From positions 43,451 through 89,663 of the forward strand of contig DDIR01000059.1 in NCBI GenBank assembly GCA_002338715.1: a stretch of DNA of 46,213 bases. The letters are read 5' to 3'. Origin of the DNA: Phycisphaerales bacterium UBA1845 (GTDB lineage Bacteria > Planctomycetota > Phycisphaerae > UBA1845). Shown in pieces: positions 32,026-40,163 of the stretch. Below the pieces are notes generated by a model. It had not been told where the DNA came from. It worked only from the letters and a program-made list of their open reading frames with translations, and made no database searches. Positions within the stretch are counted from its first letter, which is position 1. Every line of letters starts with the position of its first letter. The position numbers and the translations under genes are program-made.

Positions 32026-34617
32026 TTATTCGGATTTGAGTTCGTTCAATGCGTCGATTGATGCATCGAGGAATCCGAACACGAACGACGGGTTGTGGGC
32101 GGCTTTGCTGCCGTCGTTGTTGGCGAGGTTCCAGTTCCAACCGGCTTTGACGAGTCGTTCGTCCGCAAAATCATAAAGCGGACCAAGTTCGACATTGCCT
32201 GGGCCCACCACGGTCACGCTCGACATGCTGATCGGTCCGACCACCATTGAACCCGGAAGGGTCACGGTGATGGCCTGCTGACCGTGGCTTTCACCAAACT
32301 CGATGTTTGAAATCGGTGTGGCGGCTGTGACGGTGGCTTCTCCGCCGAGGTCGATGGAGTTGCCCGCAAGTTCCTGCTGCGAGATCAGGTTGAGAATCGC
32401 TTCTTCGACCAGGAGTTTGAGTTGATCGCTCGTGGCGTTGAATGCGATCTCAAGGTTTTCGCTGGTCGGGATCTCGGTGTGGCACGCGGCGCAAACGTTC
32501 TTGGATGCAAAGAACGTATGGTTGGTGCCGCCGAGGTTGTATGACAGCACGTCTGGCGGAGGCGTTTCAATCATGTGGCATGCGACGCACGTGTCTTCGA
32601 CGAACGAGTGCGGGCCACGAATTCCCACTTCGACGAGGAACGCGTTTTCGCCCATAAGGACGTCGGCTTGTGCCGAACCGTGCGGAGCGCGGGCGGCTTC
32701 TGACGTCATGGCGAACTGTTCGAAGTTATCGTCGTTACGCAGTCCGCGGCGTGAGTTGTGGCAGGTCATGCAGAGTGCGCCGCGTCCGGCGCCGAACACC
32801 TGGAAGCCGGCGATAAGGGGCGGCGTATCGCCTGAAATGCGAACGGTCGCGTTGGTTTCGCTGCCACTGACGGTGCCGATGTTGTGCGGATCGTGGCAGA
32901 CCACGCAGGTTTGCGGTTCGGTCTCGTCGGCGGTCCATGTGACTTCGATGTTGTCCAGTGGATCGGTATTAGGATCGTCATCCAGCAGGATCGGCAGCCA
33001 GGCGAGGAACCCGTTGGCTGTGTGGCAGCGTGCGCAGTTTCCATTTTCGCCTTCATCGATGGCCAACTCATAGTTGGCGTGACCGCTGAGTTGCCACTGC
33101 TGGAATCGTGCGTGACGCAGCGGTTCACCGTGACAGGTTGCGCAGACATTTGACGACAGGCTGAACCTCGGTTCGCCCTGCGTATGCGCGCCGCCTGCCC
33201 TTTGCGGACCGTGACAGCTTTCGCACTGGACGTTGCCCATCTGGGCGGTGGCTGGGAACTCATCGACGACGCGGTCCCAGTTGTCGCCTGGATTTGCGAA
33301 TAAGCCGGCGGCGAGGAAGTCTTCGTAGTCGGCAGCTTCATCGATGCCACCATTGTCGGCCCGCAGGTCGTAACCAACGGTGTGACACACGAAGCACTGC
33401 TCGCCGTAGTGATCGTTGGTGTCGAGGCTGTCGGAGAAGATCATCGCGTGGCCGGTGCGCGCCCAGGGCGTGAATCGGTCCGGGGCGATGCCATCGTTGT
33501 GGCAGACGGTGCAGTTGGCTGCGACAGGCAGACCGTCGGCATCCTGACCGGTGATGACGCCTTCCCACGTGCCGGCATAGATTTCCATGACGACATCTTC
33601 ATCCATGTCACCGGTCATGTTGGTCACGGTGACGCGATATAAGCCAGCAACGTCTGGCGTGAAGTATGGTTCGCGCGAGGTTGCGTCGACGAGCGTAGCC
33701 GACGATCCGGGCGGAGTGGACATGGACCAATCATATGAATCCTGCATCTTACCGCTGAGGAGGACGGGAACTTCGACGGGGACGTTGCGGATACCGAGCG
33801 CGGGTCGCCAAGGCAGTTCGGCATGGATGTCGACGTTCTCGGTGATTTCGCCGGATGACGTCTGGACGGTCAGCGTCAAAGTGACGTGTCCGGTTTCTTC
33901 GATCGCGAATGGATTCGGCGCGACCACCTGGAATCGATCGGGTAGCCCACCGGGGAATTCTTCGGCGTCGGGCAATGGGACGTTCTCTGGAAGTTGGGCG
34001 GCAGTGATCGGCGGCTCGCGGAGCACCTTCATCAACTCGGCTTTGTAGGTGGCTGCGTCGGGCAGGGTCACCATGGCCGTATCGGTGTTACCGCCGGAAA
34101 TCGAAACTTCAACGCTGTTCGATTGGCTCCACGAATAGCCTTGCACGGTTGTCGATCCGTCGAGCACTTCGACGGCGGCTTCGATGGTGAGGGTTTCACC
34201 TGGCTCGGCAGTTCCGTCGGTGGAAGTCACGATCTTGACGGCTTGTGCTGGCGAGAGGGATGCGTTGACAGTGACAGTTTCGCCGCCGTTGACCGCAACG
34301 GAGCGCTCGGTAGACGTAAAGAAATCATTTTCAAAGGTAACGGTGTAGACGCCAGCCGGTACGTCGGCAGTGTATGCACCGGTGTCGTCGGTCGTGACCT
34401 GTGCGCTGTCGCCGATGATGACCTTTGCGCCGACGAGCGCGGCATCGGTGGCGTCATTGGTCACGGTACCCTTGATGGTGGCGCTGCCATCGCCGCTTCC
34501 ACCACCGCCATTGGGCGGTGCAAGGCCATCGCACCCGACCTCAACGATCGCGCCGACAAGAAGTAAGCCGACCGCGCAAGCCAATCGTGTGCGGTTCATC
34601 AGATTTCGAGGGGTCAT
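32026..34617 (-). CDS. Nine-heme c-type cytochrome lipoprotein with carboxypeptidase-regulatory-like domain
   Basis: Exported protein of about 863 residues. A signal peptide ends in a lipobox (GAIVEVGC), so it is probably lipid-anchored. A glycine-rich linker leads to a carboxypeptidase-regulatory-like beta domain (ATIKGTVTNDATDAALVGAKV) and further Ig/PKD-like domains up to about residue 360. Nine CxxCH heme sites follow, the first CTVCH and the last CAACH, with a C-terminal cytochrome-free domain. Such proteins shuttle electrons in the periplasm or at the cell surface; no partner reductase is nearby. The ATG at 34617 is used because AAAGGA lies 8 nt before it; the ATG two codons earlier is too close. 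A terminator follows. Confidence 0.9.
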   Translation of the reverse strand: MTPRNLMNRTRLACAVGLLLVGAIVEVGCDGLAPPNGGGGSGDGSATIKGTVTNDATDAALVGAKVIIGDSAQVTTDDTGAYTADVPAGVYTVTFENDFFTSTERSVAVNGGETVTVNASLSPAQAVKIVTSTDGTAEPGETLTIEAAVEVLDGSTTVQGYSWSQSNSVEVSISGGNTDTAMVTLPDAATYKAELMKVLREPPITAAQLPENVPLPDAEEFPGGLPDRFQVVAPNPFAIEETGHVTLTLTVQTSSGEITENVDIHAELPWRPALGIRNVPVEVPVLLSGKMQDSYDWSMSTPPGSSATLVDATSREPYFTPDVAGLYRVTVTNMTGDMDEDVVMEIYAGTWEGVITGQDADGLPVAANCTVCHNDGIAPDRFTPWARTGHAMIFSDSLDTNDHYGEQCFVCHTVGYDLRADNGGIDEAADYEDFLAAGLFANPGDNWDRVVDEFPATAQMGNVQCESCHGPQRAGGAHTQGEPRFSLSSNVCATCHGEPLRHARFQQWQLSGHANYELAIDEGENGNCARCHTANGFLAWLPILLDDDPNTDPLDNIEVTWTADETEPQTCVVCHDPHNIGTVSGSETNATVRISGDTPPLIAGFQVFGAGRGALCMTCHNSRRGLRNDDNFEQFAMTSEAARAPHGSAQADVLMGENAFLVEVGIRGPHSFVEDTCVACHMIETPPPDVLSYNLGGTNHTFFASKNVCAACHTEIPTSENLEIAFNATSDQLKLLVEEAILNLISQQELAGNSIDLGGEATVTAATPISNIEFGESHGQQAITVTLPGSMVVGPISMSSVTVVGPGNVELGPLYDFADERLVKAGWNWNLANNDGSKAAHNPSFVFGFLDASIDALNELKSE

Positions 34618-34623
34618 GTCCAT

Positions 34624-34966
34624 TGTCCTTTCATAATGCCCATGGCGAATTGTGTCATTTGGCGCACCGACGAGGTTTTTTCATCCGGTGACACGATGGA
34701 ATTCACATGGCGCCTTGGCCAACCGACGCTCGGTTGTTTAACGGGGCGTCAAGTTTAATTGGAAACCTAAGTCCATAAATAGCAGCAAATTATATGGCTC
34801 TCGGCTCAGCGTCCGCCGCATTTTGAATGCCGCGTCGCCTGTGCGATCCACGTGCGATCGCACCCAAGCCCATCTATCAGGGTGCAATTGGCGGACCGAA
34901 TCTTTGTGTTAGAAATTCTTCGACCGCGGTTGTCAAAAGGAAAATTGCCAACAGCCGGCGCAGTGA
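34624..34966. other. Intergenic region between cytochrome and Ntn-hydrolase genes
   Basis: This 343-bp region precedes the cytochrome gene on the minus strand and follows the Ntn-hydrolase gene of the same strand. It holds AT-rich stretches (TAAATAGCAGCAAATTATATGG near 34777, abbreviated here) likely to include the cytochrome promoter. No gene, terminator or repeat was recognised. Confidence 0.35.
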
Positions 34967-35983
34967 TCATTCAAACCCGTGCGGAACAAAGCGACGGGGG
35001 ACGAACATGCGGATGGCTTGTTGGCGTGGCCGCATGATGACGTGCTGGGCGGTGATCTCGGTGAGGATACCGTCGTCGGTCAGGTGGTAAAGCAGCTCTT
35101 CATCGGTGGCGGATTGCGTTGGCGCGTGATCGGCGAAGGCGCTCGACAGGTTGTCGAAACGCCGGCAAGTGGTTTGGTAGAGGGCGTCGCTTGGGCTGGG
35201 GGCTTGGCGCGAATCGCGCGGTTTATCTTCAAACAGACGGTAATTGTTGGTTGTGACGAGCGGTTTGTCGCCATCGGGTGTGCGGGCGACGCAGCGGGTG
35301 GGCGTGCGCTCGAGGACGATGCGCTGGTGGTTTTCGGTGCCGATGACCGTCAGCAGACAGGGGGAGGCCAGTGTCTGCTTGGTGAGCATCTCGACCGCGT
35401 GATCGAATCCGGTGGCGTCGTCGAAGACTTTGCGAAGGTATAGCAGCACAGGGTAGCCGGTCTTGCGCGTGCCTTCCGAACACGTGACGGCATTGAGGGC
35501 GACGGCGAAACCTTTGGAACTCATCGCGGTGACGATGCCAACGGTCCCGGGCCAACCTGCATTGGCGAAGTCGAGTTTGCCTTTGCGGTTCATGTAGATG
35601 AGTGCGCTGGTTTGCGCGAGGATGTCTTCGGGAAAGAAGTCCATGTTGCGCGCGAGCACGGGGCCATCGGAAGTTGCCAACGCCAACGTCGAGCAGCCGA
35701 AGATCGTCATGACCAGGTCATAGGTCAGGTTGGCCAGCGTCACACTTCGCCAGTCGGAACCGATGCGGTCAGCCAGCGCGACAAACTCCGAATGAAACCG
35801 CCCGCGCGTAAGCAGCCGCACACCATCGGCAAGATAACGAGCACCGGCTGGCACCTCAGCCATGATCGCAGAAAGCAACCGAGCCCCGCGATCCAACTCC
35901 GATTGCGTCACGTTGCTATACCGCTTGCGCATGGGGAGATCGAGGTCGATCGAGAAGGATGGGCATTCGACGTAGGGCGTCAT
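34967..35983 (-). CDS. Ntn-hydrolase of the acid ceramidase / peptidase C45-like group
   Basis: Protein of 338 residues. The motif FGCSTLALATSDGPVLARNMDF (read across residues 95-116) places Cys97 as the N-terminal nucleophile freed by autocleavage, followed by the conserved arginine and aspartate (R112, D115), as in choloylglycine hydrolase, acid ceramidase and acyl-CoA:6-APA acyltransferase relatives. Later blocks, GWPGTVGIVTAMSSKGFAVALN and VTTNNYRLF, also fit, the latter carrying the conserved asparagine of the active site. It has no clear signal peptide. It would cleave a linear amide bond; the substrate is not predictable. The preceding gene on the other strand is a HEAT-repeat protein about 100 bp away. 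Confidence 0.82.
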   Translation of the reverse strand: MTPYVECPSFSIDLDLPMRKRYSNVTQSELDRGARLLSAIMAEVPAGARYLADGVRLLTRGRFHSEFVALADRIGSDWRSVTLANLTYDLVMTIFGCSTLALATSDGPVLARNMDFFPEDILAQTSALIYMNRKGKLDFANAGWPGTVGIVTAMSSKGFAVALNAVTCSEGTRKTGYPVLLYLRKVFDDATGFDHAVEMLTKQTLASPCLLTVIGTENHQRIVLERTPTRCVARTPDGDKPLVTTNNYRLFEDKPRDSRQAPSPSDALYQTTCRRFDNLSSAFADHAPTQSATDEELLYHLTDDGILTEITAQHVIMRPRQQAIRMFVPRRFVPHGFE

Positions 35984-36080
35984 TTTCGCGAATACTCTGG
36001 TTACGAATTTGAGTGAACATCATGGTCCAGATTAGACTATTACCATCGTTGATTCAATTGTCCCAAAAGGAGCAGAGGAG

Positions 36081-37721
36081 GTGTCTGAATTATCAGGGAA
36101 AACTTGGCGGGCTATAGCGCGATTGATCAACTTGGCCGGAATATATACGCCGCGTGCCATGGAACCGGGTGACACCGAAACTTGCATTCGTTTGATCCAA
36201 CAAATTAAAGAGTCGAGGGAACTTGCATCACTCCCGGTTCTCGCTGAGCTGTTATTTAACGGCAATACACCGGTGCGTGTGGCGGCAGAGTCGGCAGTTG
36301 CAAGCTTGTTTAAGCACGGGCGCCCCAAGGATTATCCTTTGGTAGACTCTCGATTGCGTGCTTGGTCGGCTTCTACGAGTTTATGGCACAAGCGATTGTC
36401 CGCTCGCAACTTGGCGCAGCTAGCCAAGGACACTCACATTCCGGCTGAATTTCTTTTACTGGCAACGATGCATCGAGATGGGTACGTGCGGCAAGGGGCT
36501 ATTCGGCTTCTTGCCAAATCGATATCCGACGGGTCTGAGATTCCATTATTGCTTCTGAGAACCAACGACTGGGTCCCGGAAGTTCGGGAGGAAGCGGTGC
36601 GATTGGTTCGGGAGAGATTCCGAATTGACCATGCGTGCCACTTTGTTCGAAACTACTGGTTGGTGAAATGGCTTGCCGCGTCTGAGCGGCCCAGTTGTTC
36701 GCCTTTCGCGTCCGAAATCGATGACTTTTTATGCGAGAAGTGCCTCACGGATTTGTTGTTCGCTGAAATGAACAGTGGGGTCTCGTTTGTACGCAGAAGC
36801 TCTTTCGCACTACTCGTTCAAGCGGGCAACGTTTCGATTGAACAAATCATTGATCGGGCCGTGCAGTCATTTGACGAACAGATTAGATTGAAGGCGACAG
36901 TCTTGGCGATTGCTCAACTTCGGGGTGATCCATTGAAACATGTGCTTTTCGGTCGTCTGGGAGATCCCTTTGGACCCATTCGGCGTCGAGTCTTGGAGGC
37001 CATTGATCGGCAATTTCATTCTGCATCGAGGCCGATCCTAATTGAGGGCCTCCTTGATAGGCACGGTGTCGTTCGCGCCACCGCTCGCGCTTTGATTAAA
37101 TCTGAGGAGCCGGGTTTCGATTTTTGCGGGTTCTACCGGGATGCGCTTACAAGTGCGCGTGGCGAGAAACTAACGGCATGTATCTTAGGTCTAGGCGAAA
37201 CCGGTGAACGGGAGGATTCGACAAGTATCGTTCCATTCCTTGATGCCAGATTCCCAAGAGACCGAAAGGCTGCACTTTCATCGCTCTATAATCTGGACAA
37301 GGAAGCAGCCATCCCGGTAGTACTGGGTGCGCTTTCTGATGCGCATGCAGGCGTTTCGAGGGTGGCTGTGAACTTACTGTGTCAAAATGGTTTGGATTCG
37401 CACATTGATCAATTGATCGAAACGGTCCGTGTTGCCAAGAGTGATCATGGCATCGCCAATGCGCTGACGTCGATTGCGCGGGTGCACGAATGGAAGAGTT
37501 TGGCGATGCTTCTTATGTTCTGTGGACATCCCCAAGAGTCAATTGCAGATCATGCGATCATGCTCTTGTGCGGATGGTTGCGACGACCTCAGATGGCGAG
37601 GGGGTCGAGAGTCGATATCAAGCGGGTAGCCACTGAAATTGATCGAGTTCGTCATCGGCTGCCATCGGCCAGACTCAATGATCTGAAACTCATCGTTCGG
37701 CTTGGTTTGGCGAACCATTGA
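36081..37721 (+). CDS. HEAT-repeat protein
   Basis: Protein of 546 residues made almost entirely of paired helices of about 30-35 residues. Examples include LPVLAELLFNGNTPVRVAAESAV, then DGYVRQGAIRLLAKSI, VPEVREEAVRLVRERF and AGVSRVAVNLLCQNG, the HEAT/PBS-lyase repeat pattern used as a protein-binding scaffold. No signal peptide or membrane segment. The start is a GTG with AAGGAG 8 nt upstream. The gene looks richer in A and T than its neighbours, with more ATT, TTG and AAT codons, so it may be of foreign origin. It converges with lepA, with 16 bp between stops. Function unknown. Confidence 0.82.
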   Translation: MSELSGKTWRAIARLINLAGIYTPRAMEPGDTETCIRLIQQIKESRELASLPVLAELLFNGNTPVRVAAESAVASLFKHGRPKDYPLVDSRLRAWSASTSLWHKRLSARNLAQLAKDTHIPAEFLLLATMHRDGYVRQGAIRLLAKSISDGSEIPLLLLRTNDWVPEVREEAVRLVRERFRIDHACHFVRNYWLVKWLAASERPSCSPFASEIDDFLCEKCLTDLLFAEMNSGVSFVRRSSFALLVQAGNVSIEQIIDRAVQSFDEQIRLKATVLAIAQLRGDPLKHVLFGRLGDPFGPIRRRVLEAIDRQFHSASRPILIEGLLDRHGVVRATARALIKSEEPGFDFCGFYRDALTSARGEKLTACILGLGETGEREDSTSIVPFLDARFPRDRKAALSSLYNLDKEAAIPVVLGALSDAHAGVSRVAVNLLCQNGLDSHIDQLIETVRVAKSDHGIANALTSIARVHEWKSLAMLLMFCGHPQESIADHAIMLLCGWLRRPQMARGSRVDIKRVATEIDRVRHRLPSARLNDLKLIVRLGLANH

Positions 37722-37737
37722 TCTGTCATGACCGTCA

Positions 37738-39537
37738 TTAATCCCCCGGGTCGAGGATGGACATGAAGGCGTTCTGGGGGATGGCTACCATGCCTACTTG
37801 CTTCATGCGCTTCTTTCCTTCTTTTTGCTTTTCGAGGAGTTTGCGCTTTCGGGTGATGTCGCCGCCGTAGCATTTTGCGGTGACGTCTTTTCGCATTGCG
37901 GCGATGGTTTCTCGGGCGATGATCTTTCCGCCGATGGCGGCTTGCAGGGGGATCTCGAACTGGTGGCGGGAGATTTCCTTTTTCAACCTTTGGATCAGGC
38001 GTCGGCCCCTGGTGGCGGCTTTGTCGCGGTGAACGATCACGCTTAGCGCGTCGACCGGCATGCCGTTGACGAGAATGTCGAGCTTGACGAGTTTGTCGGT
38101 GCGGAAACCGGTGACTTCATAGTCAGCTGTTCCGTAACCTTTCGTGGCGCTTTTGAGCTTGTCGTAATAGTCGTAAATGATTTCGCCCAGCGGGAATTCA
38201 AAGTTCAGCATCACGCGCGTGGGCGAGAGATATTCCGTCTTGGTGTGGTTGCCGCGGCGCTCAAGCGAAATCTTCAACACGTCGCCAATGTACTCGGCTG
38301 GCACGATGACGGAGGCTTTGCAGATCGGTTCGCGGATGTCGGCTACCACCGAAAGGTCCGGCAGTTCGCTGGGCGATTCGATGTGTTTGATGGTTCCGTC
38401 TTTGAGTTCGACTTCGTAGGTGACGGTGGGCGCGGTCTGCACGATGTTGACGTCGCCCTCGCGCTCAAGTCGCTCTTGGATAATCTTCATATGCAGCAAG
38501 CCGAGGAACCCGCAGCGAAATCCAATCCCCAGCGCGTCGGACGATGTGGTCTCGTAAGTAAATGAACTGTCATTGAGCCAGAGTTTTTCAAACGCGTCGC
38601 GCAGGTCGGGTGTTTCGGTGCCCGGTCCGGGGAAGAAATCGCAGAAGACCATTTGTTGCGGGGCTTGGTAGCCGGGCAGGGGTCTGGTTGTTGGATCATG
38701 CGCGAGGGTGATGGTGTCGCCGATGTTGACGTCGGCGATGGTCTTGATGCTGGCGAGCACGTAACCCACATCGCCGGCTGACAGCGAATCGACGGCTCCG
38801 GGCTTGGGCGTGAACTTACCGACTTCGGTGATGATGCGTTCCGAGCCGGCGGCTACGAAGCGCATCTTGTCGCCGCGTTTCATGGTTCCGCCGAAGAGTC
38901 GCACGTGCGTGATGACGCCGCGGTGGACGTCGTTCTTGGCGTCATACACGAGGGCGCGGAGTTTGGTTTCCGGGTCGGGTGCGGGGGCTGGCACGCGCTG
39001 AATGATCGCCGCGAAAAGTTCGTTGAGGCCCTGGCCGGTTTTTGCTGAGGTGAAGATGGCTTCGTCGGCTGGTATGCCGAGGACATGCTCGAGTTCCAGG
39101 GCGCAGTCTTCCGGGTGCGCACCGGGCAGGTCGATCTTGTTGATGACGGGGATGATTTCAGCGGCGGCTTCCACGGCGAGGTAGGCGTTGGCGACGGTTT
39201 GTGCCTGGACGCCCTGAGCCGCATCGACGAGCAGGAGCACGCCTTCGCACGCGGTGAGGGCGCGCGACACTTCGTAGTGAAAGTCGACGTGTCCGGGGGT
39301 GTCGAGGAGGTTGAGCAGATATTCCTCGCCCTCGAAGGTGTATTTCATCGAGCAGCGGTTGGCTTTGATGGTGATGCCCATCTCGCGCTCGAGGTCCATG
39401 TCGTCGAGCATCTGGGCTTTGAGCTCGCGTTGGCTGACGGCTCCCGTGTGCTCCATGAGTCGATCGGCTAGCGTACTCTTGCCGTGGTCGATGTGGGCGA
39501 CGATGGCGAAATTTCGAATGTGCTTCAGGTCTGGCAT
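37738..39537 (-). CDS. lepA: Elongation factor 4 (LepA)
   Basis: Translational GTPase of 599 residues, normal length, which back-translocates or aids stalled ribosomes. G motifs: AHIDHGKSTLADRL (G1), REMGITIKA (G2), DTPGHVDF (G3), NKIDLPGA (G4) and SAKTG (G5). The EF-G-like domains III-V and the LepA-specific C-terminal domain (ATRGRRLIQRLKKEISRHQF, then GGKIIARETIAAMRKDV, CYGGDITRKRKLLEKQKEGK) are complete. The start ATG opens MPDLKHIRNFAIVAHIDHGK. It is divergent from topA, with a 626-bp gap. Confidence 0.97.
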   Translation of the reverse strand: MPDLKHIRNFAIVAHIDHGKSTLADRLMEHTGAVSQRELKAQMLDDMDLEREMGITIKANRCSMKYTFEGEEYLLNLLDTPGHVDFHYEVSRALTACEGVLLLVDAAQGVQAQTVANAYLAVEAAAEIIPVINKIDLPGAHPEDCALELEHVLGIPADEAIFTSAKTGQGLNELFAAIIQRVPAPAPDPETKLRALVYDAKNDVHRGVITHVRLFGGTMKRGDKMRFVAAGSERIITEVGKFTPKPGAVDSLSAGDVGYVLASIKTIADVNIGDTITLAHDPTTRPLPGYQAPQQMVFCDFFPGPGTETPDLRDAFEKLWLNDSSFTYETTSSDALGIGFRCGFLGLLHMKIIQERLEREGDVNIVQTAPTVTYEVELKDGTIKHIESPSELPDLSVVADIREPICKASVIVPAEYIGDVLKISLERRGNHTKTEYLSPTRVMLNFEFPLGEIIYDYYDKLKSATKGYGTADYEVTGFRTDKLVKLDILVNGMPVDALSVIVHRDKAATRGRRLIQRLKKEISRHQFEIPLQAAIGGKIIARETIAAMRKDVTAKCYGGDITRKRKLLEKQKEGKKRMKQVGMVAIPQNAFMSILDPGD

Positions 39538-40163
39538 GTTGTCGTCACCGCGGCTTTCACGTCTGCGTTAAGTTGAGTCCGATCGATTCACAAGGCGACC
39601 AAGTCGCGCAAATGCTTGTTTAATAATACCTAACCGAGTGGGGCGCGACGGGTGCACTGCAAACGGCGCAGTTGCGCGAACTTTGGAACTTCCGCCCCGC
39701 GGGCAATGTCGGCTTATGTGCCCACCTCCGCACAGCCCCGCATTATATTTTGATCGTACCAACTCACCAGCATCCGGCGAGGGGTGTGAATCGACGATTT
39801 CGGTGTCCTAAAGGCTTGTTGATATTTCCTCATTTTGCGTGTGCCATGTGGACGATACGACGCAGGGAGCGTATTGGGACGTGCGAATTGCCCGAATCCG
39901 ATTCGCAACATCCCGCGTATAACCTGGGTGTTTGGCGTAACTGAGACCGGATTGGCTGACGACGCAATTTCTCAAAAAAGGGAGAGATCGCACCTCTCGC
40001 AAGAATCTTTCACAGCGTAATTAAATCTTTCGGTGTACAATTTCAAAGACATAACATTATGTTTTAAAATAACTTATGACGCAATCGGGTGGTTTGGCGG
40101 GCTGATGGACGGCAAATCGCATCTTGACAAAGGACACAACTTTCCGGTTTCCTGTTCGCCCCT
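39538..40163. other. Long intergenic region between lepA and topA
   Basis: At 626 bp this is the longest gap in the window. I find no gene, tRNA or member of the repeat families. It contains an A+T-rich stretch before topA (about 40018-40080), a short hairpin GAGAG-ATCGCAC-CTCTC at about 39982-39998, and TTGACA at 40134-40139 without a matching -10. An AATAATA run near 39622 could serve the lepA promoter on the other strand. Structured non-coding RNA is possible but not recognised. Confidence 0.4.
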
